DNA of 64,000 nt from the NCBI GenBank assembly GCA_036346375.1, contig CM070512.1:38796466-38860465 (forward strand), read 5' to 3'. Below the pieces are notes generated by a model. It had not been told where the DNA came from, ran no database searches, and worked only from the letters and a program-made list of their open reading frames with translations. Both the position numbers and the translations under genes were made by a program. Of this stretch, positions 35,277-45,336 are shown one piece after another. Origin of the DNA: Guadua angustifolia. Lineage: Eukaryota > Streptophyta > Magnoliopsida > Poales > Poaceae. Positions within the stretch are counted from its first letter, which is position 1. Every line of letters begins with the position of its first letter.

Positions 35277-35596
35277 GTTTTGAAATTTTATTATGTTTAT
35301 CGGGCATTTCTTCTTGAGCTTATTTCAGATATCTTCTTGTATCTTCATTGCGGTGAGAATGCGGCGAGAGCCATAGACTCACAAGGGTATAGTTATATTT
35401 TGTTTATGTACATGGGTGGAGTGGTATAAATATAAAAGGTCTGTAGTTCGGAGTGATGTTTTTATTGTACTTTGGAGTCATTTTTATAATTTCTATATGT
35501 CATCTTTGTAGGAGTCACTATGGTACAAGTGTTTGTTTTCGTTACACACCCACCAATATGAAACCTGTCCGAATAATCGACAATTTGAATTATGAG

Positions 35597-36130
35597 ATTG
35601 ATGTATGAGCAGGAAAGTGGCCTGTTTGATTTTCATTTAACTGAGAGCTCTTCCTTGTTGTTGGTGATTAACAGAAGGGATGATCCTGTCACCCCACTAC
35701 TTAACCAATGGACATATCAGGTATTCTAAAAAAGATTATCTATTTTTCCTGTTTCAAATGTACTTTTCTGTTAATTTTCTTGCATTTTTGGATTCACAGC
35801 AATGGTTCATGAGCTTATTGGAATTGAGAACAATAAAGTGGATCTTAGGGGATTTGCTAATATCCCTAAAGACCAGCAGGTTGATAAATGATGAATTTCT
35901 TCTGTTTGAGTTATGATGAAATATAATGCATGGAATCTTTGTTGAGTGTTGATCCATGTCAAATATGCTTGTACAGGTGGTGGTTTTATCATCGGTACAA
36001 GATGATTTTTTTAGAGCTAACATGTTCGAGAACTTTGGGGACCTCGGTATGAATATCAAAAGAATGGTAGATGACCTTCAACATCTTTCAAAAGCAGCCG
36101 TAAGAAAGAAGCAGAATGTTCATAGTATAG
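35597..36130 (+). pseudogene. VPS45: Captured fragment of VPS45 (Sec1/Munc18 family), three exons
   Basis: VPS45 regulates SNARE assembly at the trans-Golgi network and endosomes. Exon-like blocks 35597-35720, about 35800-35879 and 35977-36130 keep intron borders (cag|gtatt, cag|gttga, acag|gtgg, tag|gtgat). They read LMYEQESGLFDFHLTESSSL with RRDDPVTPLLNQWTYQ, then MVHELIGIENNKVDLRGF with NIPKDQQ, then VVLSSVQDDFFRANMFENFG with DLGMNIKRMVDD. This is the conserved centre of plant VPS45. A one-base slip at the second exon start suggests loss of function. About 115 of some 570 codons are present. Confidence 0.92.
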
Positions 36131-36288
36131 GTGATTTGGACTTTTCTTATTCATTGTTTTCTATGAAAGAAATGGAGAAATTATGTATATTCACCCTGTT
36201 GTTTATCTCTTCATTCTACACCCCCATGTTTCCGTTATTTACTTAAATATTGACTTTTAGACCCCTAAGGCTAATTTGATTTGTATAA

Positions 36289-36392
36289 GTGTTAATGAAA
36301 TATCATTTAGTATCATGTTAGTTTTGGCTCCTTTTTTTGTGTGTTAATGAAATATCATTTAGTATCATGTTAGTTTTGGCTCCTTTTTTAGA
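36289..36392 (+). repeat. 52-bp tandem duplication
   Basis: A segment beginning gtgttaatgaaatatcattt (36289) repeats from 36341 with near identity. It lies between the VPS45 fragment and the 3' subterminal repeats of CACTA-2. Confidence 0.9.
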
Positions 36393-36475
36393 CCCTGGTT
36401 TTTTTTTGTGTGTTAACATTATGTGTTCTCCTAGCATCAAAGAAACTAGTGGCAGATTTTTTTTTCGTATGATGG

Positions 36476-36848
36476 TTGTTAAATTCGTGAGCCCACTAAT
36501 ACCCACGAATTTATCAGTTAAATTCGTGGGCTGAAAAAACCCACGAATTTAACTGTTAAATTCGTGGGTTTTTAAAACGCTAATTTAAGCGATAAATTGT
36601 GGGTTTTCAACCAATTTAATTTAACAGCTAAATCGTGGGTTTTTTCACCACTAATTTAACTGTTAAATTCGTGGGTTTTTCAAGAATCCACGAATTTAAT
36701 TTAAATTCGTGGTACCCACGAATTTAATTGATTAATTTCGTCGAGTTAAATTCGTGAACTAAATTCGACGGTTTGCTCACGAATTTACCTTAAATTGTGG
36801 GTTTTAGCTTAAATTCGTGGGTTTTGGCCCATTTAATTTCTGGAGGGG
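36476..36848 (+). repeat. 3' subterminal repeats and degraded terminus of CACTA-2
   Basis: More than ten copies of 'aaattcgtgggtt' or 'aacccacgaattt' occur in both orientations, the same motif as at the 5' end. The tip near 36838-36848 (tttctggaggg) resembles the expected TTTCTTGTAGTG with several changes. Confidence 0.8.
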
Positions 36849-37008
36849 GATGTTTACAAGAGGACTCTCCGAGGAGAGCCGAAGCACCTCGATTTCTCGT
36901 TGAACATTCTTCCCGGAACCCCCAATCCTTCCACAAATCGAAGAGCTTTCATACCACCGACGCTACCACATATCCTCGTCTTCATCCTGCTCCTTGCCTC
37001 AAAAGACT

Positions 37009-37621
37009 ATGTCTCAAACGGCAAGCTCTGGAAATCGGAGGGCTCGTGCACTTGCCAATGCAAGGCAGGTCGAATGTCCTAACTGCCACGTGCAAGCCAA
37101 TGTGTTCTACGCCAACACTCAGGAAAATAATGGGCGAGTGTTCTACAAGTGCCCTTTTTTCTCTGTAAGTGAAGCTAGTTTGATTCCTTCTTGTGCACAC
37201 TATTTCTTCTATTCGAGTTGTTTAGTTGTTCTGAGATATCTCATTCCTTCGCACGGCCTGAAAGCTTATTCACCTCATCACGTAGGCTGTAGGGTGCCAA
37301 TATTTCCAGTGGGCAGACACCATGGACACCTTGACGGAGCGTTCTACAACCATTGTACCACAGAGGATGCAGCAGCCTTCTATGGAGGAGAGGATGGACC
37401 CTATGCTTGAGCAGAGGCTGAACATGCTGATGTTCAAGATGGAGCACATTTTAGATCATATGAAATGGTTAGAGAAGATTGTGTATGTGGCTATCGTTTT
37501 GTATTGTACTCTATTCTTGCGAAGTAGTTCATTTCGTGTAGAGGGGGCAGAGTTGGTCACGGATGTCTTCAAGTGGTTTCAGCTTTTATCTCAGATTTTC
37601 ATGTATGGTTTTCTGACTTAG
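37009..37621 (+). CDS. GRF-type zinc finger / coiled-coil / membrane-anchored small protein (two exons)
   Basis: Exon 1 (37009-37164) and exon 2 (37286-37621) join in phase 0 across a 121-bp GT-AG intron to give 163 codons. Residues 23-63 form a GRF-type zinc finger: CPNC (23, 26), NGRVFYKC (Cys48), then GCQYFQWAD (Cys56). The intron falls between the third and fourth Cys. Residues about 86-116 are rich in Met, Leu, Glu and Lys, as in a coiled coil, and about 117-130 are hydrophobic (IVYVAIVLYCTLFL), a possible membrane anchor. GRF fingers bind single-stranded nucleic acid in NEIL3, APE2 and TOP3A. Small plant members are numerous and mostly uncharacterised. The gene lies inside the large MULE, just past CACTA-2, so it may be cargo rather than a host gene. 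Intact splice sites and frame make expression possible. Confidence 0.75.
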
Positions 37622-37779
37622 TCGTTCACTGCAGTTATGTACCCTATGTTGTATCCCAGCTTTATGAATTCCCTAAGGCAGTTCACTTGCCATGGTATTA
37701 TAGTTGTTCTACTTACTCCACTTTGTAATATCAATGCTGGGTTCTATTCAATGCTTAACTCTGACTTAACACACACTAA

Positions 37780-38800
37780 AAGAGAATGGCGAACAACTTA
37801 AGTCTGCATCTAAGTGATTTTGGCAACCCGTAAAATATCTTATATAAATGAAAAATAGTGAAAGATAGTTCACTAGCATTATATGATATATGTACTACCA
37901 TAATCTAGAGAAACATTTCATTTATAACCTTCTTCACATGTAAAACTTGTTGCCGCAAATATCTTAGGTGACCACAAACTGCACCAAAACCATATTACTT
38001 AAACCTTTTCATCAATCTATAAAGTATGTCGTCTAAATGTAAATTTGAAGGTAAATGGTAAAAAATAGCTGTTTAGTATGTATAATACCATATTCCAGAA
38101 TAATATGTCAATTATAACGTGCTTTTTATCTGAATCCTACTAAAGCAAGAACCCTAAACGTTCACAAACTGTGCAGTTTCAGAAATACTTAAGCCTTTTC
38201 GGTGGCTTGTAAAACTACTCGACTAAACATAAATTTCGGGGAAAATGGTCCAGAAACATACCCTGGTATATGAGCAATCAAAGCATAGAAAAACATCTCA
38301 ATTACGATTTGCTTGTCATATAAAATTCGTTAGAGCTAACACCCTAAATGATAATGTTGCTAGAGCCTTATGTTATAAAACAACGACAGATAAAATAACT
38401 CGTCAAAACACTAAAAGTTATAAAACCAATTTATAAATACTCCTCAAAATATATACTACCATATTGTGAAAATAGAATATCATTATGTCATGATTTGCAT
38501 ATAAAACTCGCTAGCAAAATAACCCTAAGCGTTAAGCTGTCCGAATATTACAAACATTGAAGCATTTTTGGCAGCCTGTAAAATAACTCGTCTAAATGCA
38601 AACCTTATGCAAAATAGCTTAGAAATGATATTTAGGATATGTAGCACTGTATTCTACAAATATATTTTATTTGCAACTTGGCGTCCATCAAAAACCTAAT
38701 AGTATAAAATCCTTAAGTGATAAGGTAATTCATACGCTCATTTGGCCGATTTTGTATAACAGACTTTAATAATATATAAGCCTTTTCAGCCTCTTGTAGG
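37780..38800 (+). repeat. Satellite-like tandem repeats, right block
   Basis: About five diverged units start near 38001, 38189, 38365, 38563 and 38781, so the period is roughly 180-215 bp. Each has 'aagcctttt'-like, 'actcg(t/a)ctaaa' and 'accctaa' landmarks. The unit at 38563-38780 aligns well with 23538-23755 in the left block, same orientation. Confidence 0.7.
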
Positions 38801-39230
38801 CACGTCCCCCCCCCAGACGAGGACGTCCCCAGGCCCCCTGCCCGATCCACCTCTGACGGGCACGTCTCCCCCTTTACACGAGGACGTGGCGGGCCCCGCC
38901 CGATCCACCTCTAACCGCACGTGTCCCTTTACACGGACGTGGCGCCCCCGCGAAGACCGAACGAGGACGTCCCCCTCCAGACGAGGACGTGGCGGGCCCC
39001 GCCCGATCCACCTCGACGGCACGTGTCCCCCTTTACACAGGGACGTGGCAGGCCCCGCAGACGTAACGAGGACGTCCCCCATCCAGACGAGGACGTGGCC
39101 AGGCCCCCCGCCCGATCCACCTCTGACGAGCACGTGTCCCCCTTTACACGGACGTGGTACAGCCCCCGCAAAGACAAACGAGGGGCGCCCCTCCAGTCGA
39201 CCACGTCCCCAGACCCCCATTCTATGTCAG
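38800..39230 (+). repeat. GC-rich tandem array, right copy
   Basis: About four to five units of roughly 90-125 bp contain 'cccgatccacctc', 'gcacgt(g)tccccctttacac' and 'gaggacgtcccc'. The array is inverted relative to 24075-24298. It runs into the promoter region of the next gene. Confidence 0.8.
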
Positions 39231-39335
39231 AAAATCACTTAGATGCAGACTTAAGTGCCCCGCGCACGCGCCAGCCTGCCCTCCGCAATAAATGGACAAG
39301 TGTTGTAATTGTGTGGAGTAACCCCTCACCACCAC

Positions 39336-39343
39336 TATAAAAC
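39336..39343 (+). promoter_or_regulatory. TATA box for the downstream GRF-type gene
   Basis: TATAAAAC lies 83 bases upstream of an ATG at 39419, preceded by a CT-rich stretch and followed by an A/C-rich leader typical of plant 5' untranslated regions. Confidence 0.6.
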
Positions 39344-39418
39344 AGGGCCGAGGGGTAGACATCCAACACAGCCAAACCAGCAATAAACGTCAGCTGAATC
39401 TACACAAATTAGGGCACA

Positions 39419-40254
39419 ATGTCGTTCTCTAGTCGCCTCTTGACAAGCGAAGTCATCCCGCCCGAATATCCAGATGCGAGAGCGCCGACGCCCTAGTTCT
39501 CACGGAGTTGCCCGACCCAAATGCGATCGCAACCCTACCGCGAAGATGATGCAATCTACCCATGGAGAGACGGCCGCGCTCACACTACTTTTGTGGTCGC
39601 ACCTCACGAGGTAAACCTCATGGTGTCCACACAATACAGGTAACACTACCATCTCATGCATCGTTCTTTCTTTTCTCGACAAGGACCGGTGTTGCTTCTT
39701 CCAATGGATCGACGGGCGGAACGACGTGATTACTTAATTTCACCGGTGGGAGGCCGCCGGGATATGTCCCTTTCAGATCGACTGAGCTTAGGGCGGTGGG
39801 CAAGGGACCAACCAATCGGTGAGTTTCATGCGACATACTCATGTTAAACTCACAAAGTAGTAGTTCTAAACCAGTTCATCGCACACAGAGTTGAAAAGGA
39901 TACTTGCGAATTTGCTCAAGTCAAAGGAGAAACCTCCTCGAGGCCACCGAAAGCCCGACCTTTGCGAACATGGCTGCGGCGATGGTTGATACCTGCCACG
40001 ATGATCTAGCGGACCGGAGATTCTACCGGTGCCCCTTGGCCGAGGATGAATGGTGCGGCTACTTCAACTGGGTGGACCCGGAGACGTACCACCCACATCT
40101 CATGCTTCTTGTATGGGATAACTGGGGGGAGCAACCCTCTCCGTGGTGCCACTACCGCCTAGAAAAGCCAGACCTCGAGTACGCCTACGGTGTTATTCAA
40201 CGACCAGCAGCGTCTTGCATTGATCGCAGGCACGCTTCCGGTTGTCAAGGATAA
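39419..40254 (+). pseudogene. GRF-zinc-finger-like gene with an in-frame stop
   Basis: The ATG at 39419 opens MSFSSRLLTSEVIPPEYPDA. The frame meets one TAG at about 39494 and then stays open to a donor-like cag|gtaaca at 39639. A second exon-like block (from about 39680) reads DRCCFFQWIDGRND, the second half of a GRF finger. A third, at 39904-40254, reads DRRFYRCPLAEDEWCGYFNW, another GRF-like finger (FYRC followed by CGYFNW). With a TATA box 83 bp upstream the gene was probably real. The stop and the uncertain frame after 39700 make the present copy a probable pseudogene. It is in the right arm of the large MULE. Confidence 0.6.
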
Positions 40255-40536
40255 GCCCAACACACACCTCTGCACCATATAGTGGAGTGCGAGCCAAGCA
40301 GAGCAAAGGCGTCTCCGCATGTCTCCGCTAACGGACAACACACCAGAGGTGCAGGAGGTTCCTCCTCTCAAGAAGAAGGGACAAGGAAGAAGCGGTGCCG
40401 AGGTCCGCACCACGCAACAAATCCTTGACGCGTTAACGGACCATCCGAGAACCCGTGGTATTAACATAGGGGACGCCGAATCGGGATGACATGCCCATAT
40501 GGGAGGCAGAAATCCACATAAAAAGACCAAAAAATT

Positions 40537-40770
40537 ATGTCTTATACACGAGACGCGTGCGGCATAGGCCACCCATTCGGCAACAGCTGCGAGCACTGCG
40601 GATCCCCATGGAGTTCTTTCATAGTAGAGATTGAGCGGTGTCCGAGGACAAATCGCGCTACTAAAACGGGTCAGGTAATATGCAGAAAATGTGGGACATC
40701 ATTCTGGCTGTACCCAGATAGGCGGAACGATCATTTGTTCCACCATGACGAACAGTGCTTTCGTTATTAA
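40537..40770 (+). CDS. Small Cys-rich ORF with two CxxC motifs
   Basis: An ORF of 77 codons begins MSYTRDACGIGHPFGNSCEH and contains CEHCGSPWSS and CRKCGTSFWLY, then a His-rich end (HLFHHDEQCFRY). Two CxxC pairs plus nearby His residues suggest a zinc-binding fold. It may be a separate small gene or the last exon of the preceding GRF-type gene. I do not recognise a family. Confidence 0.45.
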   Translation: MSYTRDACGIGHPFGNSCEHCGSPWSSFIVEIERCPRTNRATKTGQVICRKCGTSFWLYPDRRNDHLFHHDEQCFRY

Positions 40771-41245
40771 GTTCGTCAAGCAATTTCATCACTGTTGTAA
40801 TGCCCTTGTAATATAATCTAATCTATTGCTTATTTTATCTTGAACTTTTGTATGTGCCCTTATATATGTTCAACAAATAATTTAAGTGTTCATAACATGA
40901 GTTGTTGTCGACTATAAAATTTTGAAATTTTTGTCCATGGTTATGATGCATCACTAATGTTCCCATAAAATTTTTATCAAGTTTATAAATTTTTAAAAAT
41001 TCAGACAGCTACTTATTCGAATTTTGCCATATCGCATAACTAGCACTGTTCAATTTTTAAAAATACACGAGAATGTTGTATATTTTTATGTGACATTTTA
41101 CAAAGATGTCGAAAACGCTTAAATGATCAAGTAGTTCTTTTAATGATCAAGCAGTTCTTAGTAGTTCTATACCTCAGATAGTGATTTTTACAATATTCCT
41201 CGAGTGACTAGCACGTGATTTAAGTGGATGGGGTGCGCCGCCATT
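40771..41245. other. AT-rich 3' region of the MULE, no gene
   Basis: Low-GC sequence with repeated 'aaaattttgaaatttttgt'-type words. They resemble the units of the array at 42.2-43.1 kb but are not clearly tandem here. Confidence 0.35.
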
Positions 41246-41657
41246 GAGACGAGATTAGCGAGACCGCTTGAACGCACAAGAAAATTGCTCTGCCCAAATT
41301 TTTGGAACCTATAATTGGTCAATTTCGCATACTCACCTGGCGAAATCAGCATGCTGACGTGGCCAACCCAATTTCGCAAACTCACATTGCAAATACAGCC
41401 GATTTCGCAATTTCAAAAATCAGTGATTTCGCAATTTCAAAACGCGAAATTGAGACGAGATTAGCGAGACCGCTTGAACGCACAAGAAAATTGCTCTGCC
41501 CAAATTTTTGGAACCTATAATTGGTCAATTTCGCATACTCACCTGGCGAAATCAGCATGCTGACATGGCCAACCCAATTTCGCAAACTCACATTGCAAAT
41601 AAAGCCGATTTCGCAATTTGAAATTGCGAAATCAGTGATTTCGCAATTTCAAAACGC
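41246..41657 (+). repeat. 206-bp tandem duplication at the right MULE end
   Basis: The segment starting gagacgagattagcgagacc at 41246 repeats from 41452 almost without change, including 'ggtcaatttcgcatactcac'. The inner edge of the right TIR is therefore present twice. Confidence 0.9.
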
Positions 41658-41802
41658 AAAATCACTGATTTCGCAATTTCAAATTGCGAAATTGACATTT
41701 CGCGTTTCCAGATTGTGAAATCGGTGAAGATTTCGGTAAATACGTCCGAATGTTATATATTTCTGTAAATACGTCTCATTTTTTGTATAAAATACGAAAC
41801 TT
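41510..41802 (-). repeat. Right TIR of the large MULE
   Basis: The reverse complement matches 14081-14335 through its whole length, apart from an extra 30 or so bases near 41725-41755 and scattered changes. It ends gtataaaatacgaaactt at 41802. Confidence 0.85.
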
Positions 41803-42099
41803 CCCGCCCACAAACACATTCATATTGTTTCGTGTACTTGTAGAAAAGATACAAGTAGCCACGGGTCTTAGTGCTGGATGACCGGACAGGAGGATAAAGA
41901 AATTCAAAACACCGCCGATGCCAGCCAAACACACACCACCACGGTCCACGGCACTGCACCACCCGCTTTAAACCCAATTTTCAACGACACCGGTGGCGAA
42001 CCAACCGAGACGCTATTGACCGCCGCGCTCTGCGTGCAGGATCAAAATTTCGTTTTGAGGAAAAAACCGAACCCAGCTGTAGTCCGAAATTTCGGTTGA

Positions 42100-43250
42100 A
42101 TTTCGATTTTTCGGTCAAAATTTTTAAAGCAAAATTCAAATCTGGTTTGTTTGGCACTGAAATTTTCGAAATTTCGCCAAAATTACTCCGAAATTACCCG
42201 AAATTTCGCCCAAATTGCACTGACTGAAAATTGGTTCAAACGATATCGAAAAATTTTGAAAATTTTTTTGTAGCTTCATGACACATTACAGATGTTCTCA
42301 TAACATTTTCAAGTGATTATCAGTTCTATGGATTTTAAAAAATTCAAACATTGGTATTGTCCCGATGAAACGTTGATTGGCAAGTTTGAACCAGATGAAA
42401 AATATTACAAACGACGTTAGAAATTTTAAAATTTTTTATGGAGATTCCTAACATGGTTATGATATTTCTGTAAAAATTTCAGATGATCATCAAATATGAG
42501 GAAATTTTAAAAATTTAAACATTGGTACTGTCTTGGTAAAGCGCTGAGCGGCAAGTTTCATCCGAATGAAAATTAGAACAAACAAGGTTATAAAATTTTG
42601 AAATTTTTTCTGGATGGTCCTGACACATCCATAATATTCTCATAAAATTTTCATATGATGATCAATTGTCATGAATTTTAAAAAATTCGAACAGTACTAC
42701 TATCCTGTTAAAAGACCGATGATTAATTAATACATAGATTTAATTTAGCAATAAAAAAGGTTTAAATTTTTTAAAAAAATTACATAAGGGTGACAAGGAA
42801 ATGCTTAATATCTCATAAAAATTTTGAATCATGATCACGCTCCAGTGAATTTATAAAATTCTTATAAGGCACTTTGCTATTTATGTTCTTAATATGTCAT
42901 GAAATTTTTAGATCATGATCACACTCGAGAAAATTTATAAAAATCTAACAAGTTTACTGTCCTAATTATGTCCATTCTATTTTTGATTTTTTAAAGATTA
43001 CAAATGATGTTAAATTATTGTGAAAATTTTTGTGTATGATCCCAAACTACTAAGAATGATACCATAAATTTTTCATATCATTATCAAGTTTGTAAAAATT
43101 TTAAAAAATCTAACAATGTTTCTACCCAAATTAAAAATTAGTTTTTCAACAAATTTTCATGGAAGATCACTTTCTAATAGGTTATTGGACTAAATCCGGT
43201 GCTCAAATTTCAAAAACCGGATTCAAACCAAAATTTCGCCGAAATTTCTG
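42100..43250 (+). repeat. Left array of about 170-bp units
   Basis: Units recur near 42256, 42428, 42599, 42767 and 43020. They share 'gaaattttt.tggat(g)g(t)cct' followed by 'cat..tca..tgatcaa', then 'aacattggtactgtc' and 'ggcaagttt'. The complement of this unit builds the right array. Confidence 0.75.
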
Positions 43251-43515
43251 AAATTACTGTAGCAAATTCAAATTTTTTTTAATTTTAGATTCGCCTGCCA
43301 TTTGTAATCTCGGGGTGTCCAAAATCCGAAATTTCGCCGAATTTCGACGAAAATTTGATCAGGTCAGCGTGCGCGTGAGGCGTGTGGACGGACGTAGCCT
43401 AGCGGAAGCCTTTTGCCAAATCGATCCGTTTCACATTTATTTCATATTTTGCCCGGCTGACACGCGTCAACGATGACAGCCGAGGGTCCACCTGCCGCCG
43501 AGTTCCTTGACTGCG

Positions 43516-43645
43516 TCATCCCCCACCCATCTCATCTTCTCAGCGCCTTGCCTCGCTTCTCTCTCCCCACTCCACGCGTGAAGTACTTACTGTCTTTTGA
43601 TTCCTTCATTTCCGCCACCTTTACAGACTGGCGCTGCAGTCAGGA
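43516..43645 (+). pseudogene. NB-LRR leader fragment inside the array-bounded element
   Basis: 'catctcatcttctcagcg', 'cctcgcttctctctcccc', 'gcgtgaagtacttactgtc' and 'tttacagactggcgctgcag' match the leaders of copy B (11140-11250) and of the intact gene. There is no start codon and no coding sequence. It is closer to copy B than to the intact gene because it keeps 'tactgtcttttgattcctt' after 'gaagtact'. Confidence 0.8.
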
Positions 43646-43989
43646 ACATGGCAACTCCCCTCCACTACTTCTTCCAGGCTTTCATGTTGACCTGACTTAG
43701 CAGATGGGAGAGAAAAAGATGACTACAGAGGACGGCACCATGCTTAATTATGTGCTACACATGTCGCTCCTTTTTCTTCGACTCGTGAACATCTGAACCT
43801 GAAGGCATGGCAAGTTCTACATTGTTTCCCAGCTGCTTTTTTTTGCGGCTTTATTTAATTCTACAGTCAACAAGCATCCAACTGTGAGAGAACAACCATG
43901 AACAAGATGTGCAGCTTGTGATTGACAGGGATATAGATTTCGATTTAGGGTTCCTCAAAAATGCTGGCAGGAATTGAGTTCAGAGTTCA
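43646..43989. other. No recognisable gene
   Basis: Spacer between the NB-LRR leader fragment and CACTA-3. The last three bases, tca (43987-43989), are the left target duplication of CACTA-3. Confidence 0.4.
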
Positions 43990-44175
43990 CACTACAGGAA
44001 TCAGGGAAATTAACGTCGGCCACAGTAATTATCGTCGGCCAGAGAAAAAGCCGACGTTAATTACCTAATTAACGTCGGCTGACCACGGGCCGACGTTAAT
44101 TAGCTAATGAACGTCGGCTTTTTCACGGCGGCGTTAATTAACTAATGCGTCGGCGAATGCCTGAGCCGGCGATAA
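43990..44175 (+). repeat. 5' terminus and subterminal repeats of CACTA-3
   Basis: About seven copies of taattaacgtcggc or its complement lie in both orientations directly inside the terminus. Confidence 0.9.
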
Positions 44176-44560
44176 TTATGGAGATAAGGCTGCGTTCGCT
44201 TCGCCCGCGCCCATTCCCCGCCAAATGAAAAATTTCGTCACGCGCGCCGCCAGCGCCGCCGCGCCGCCACACACACACGCCCGCCACACACACACACACC
44301 CGCCCGCCCGCGCCCACACGCCCGCCGCGCACACACGCCCGCCACACGCGCCTCACGCCACACACGCCACACGCCTGCCATCGCCACCACGCTGACGACC
44401 TCCTCTCCCACCGGGCAGCGGCGACCGTCGACCTCGTCCCATGGCGTCCTCCTCCTCTCCCGGAGGCGACCTCGTCGACCTCGTCCCGCTGGCGTCCTCC
44501 TCCTCTCCGGCAGCCACAAGATTGAAGGTTAGAATCGCTGCGTCCTCCTCCTCGTGCATG
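44176..44560 (+). other. GC-rich block of CACTA-3 with CA/CG microsatellite
   Basis: Dense gccgcc, cacacacac and cgcccgcc words. Overlapping ORFs on both strands reflect composition. It is in the same place as the GC-rich leader block of CACTA-2. A short inverted copy of the subterminal motif lies at 44590-44645. Confidence 0.6.
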
Positions 44561-45336
44561 GCTCTATGGAATCTTTGGGGGTAATTAGTTAATTAATGGG
44601 GTATTAGTTAATTAACGCGGCCAAAAACCTCGGCCGACGTTAATTAAGCGTTGGTGTTGATTTAGTGAACCGATTGAGAAACTTGAGGACTAGCCATCGA
44701 GCTAGAGGTGTATTTCTTGATCGAGGCACTATTTTGTTCTCTTATCTTTGCTCGATGATGATTAAGTTGAATGAGGCAATATTAATCTGATTAGTTAGTG
44801 ATTATTCTTTGTGATTCAGCTTTGTTTAGATAATTGTGTTTAAAAATTCAATTAGTCTTTTGTTGTCTGCTTGTACAAGTGATATGCTAACTAGAGAATA
44901 GTTCCTTTCATGTGGTTTGATTAACTTGTGACATCTGGTCTAATCTGGAGCTCTATTCTCACCGATTTGGGCATCCTTGTTGTAGGCAAAATTATTGTAA
45001 TTCTATGGTTCAAAGAGAATTCATGATGTTCTCTTATGTTCTGGCATTATGGATAATTTGTTCATAGTTATATCTCGTATTATGTTCATGTTTCATTTTG
45101 CTCAAACTGCTATTATTTCATTTTGCTCAAACCACCTTCTAATTGGAGTCCATTCGTGCTTATAAATATATATTTGAGTAATGGATTATCGTCGGATTTT
45201 TATTTTTGATTTGAAATCACATAGTGTCACGAAACCTATCGCCACCCGTTTGGATCGGCATGTCTCACATGTGTCACATGTGAGATGTCTTTGTTCGAAT
45301 TGTCCTTTTGGATAGCCTCGGAGTGGATGACAAAGT
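44561..45336 (+). other. AT-rich leader or intron of CACTA-3
   Basis: No ORF of note. At 45260-45285 a palindrome 'cacatgtg..cacatgtg' precedes the hairpin. Confidence 0.4.

Larger units (their letters stand above)
24299..36848 (+). mobile_element. CACTA-2: large CACTA element with three captured host-gene fragments
   Basis: The 5' end CACTACAAGAAACAAAGG (24299-24316) is canonical. Subterminal copies of 'aattcgtgggtt' or 'aaattgtgggt' follow it at 24322-24435, and the same motif fills 36476-36835 at the 3' side. The order inside is a GC-rich leader, tnp2, a Transposase_24-type gene, captured SYF1, UPF1 and VPS45 fragments, and the 3' subterminal repeats. The 3' tip is degraded (atttctggaggg, near 36838-36848), and the left candidate target bases 'cct' have no clear partner, so the right boundary is approximate. 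Confidence 0.85.
14081..41802 (+). mobile_element. Very large Mutator-like element (about 27.7 kb with nested CACTA-2)
   Basis: Inverted repeats starting aagtttcgtattttatac occur at 14081 and, inverted, end at 41802. They are highly similar for about 250 bp. Flanks are gcccacaga (14072-14080) and gcccacaaa (41806-41814), an 8/9 match consistent with a Mutator 9-bp duplication if three extra bases (ccc) belong to the right terminus. Inside, on the plus strand, are a TATA-type promoter, a broken MULE transposase, a plant-mobile-domain ORF and, after CACTA-2, two GRF-zinc-finger genes. Without CACTA-2 it would be about 15 kb. The boundary match is strong. That everything inside moved as one unit is inference. 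Confidence 0.75.

Noticed and set aside
44138..44559. Gly/Arg-rich ORFs on the minus strand of CACTA-3
   Set aside because: They come from CA/CG-rich low-complexity DNA just inside the element end. No conserved feature.
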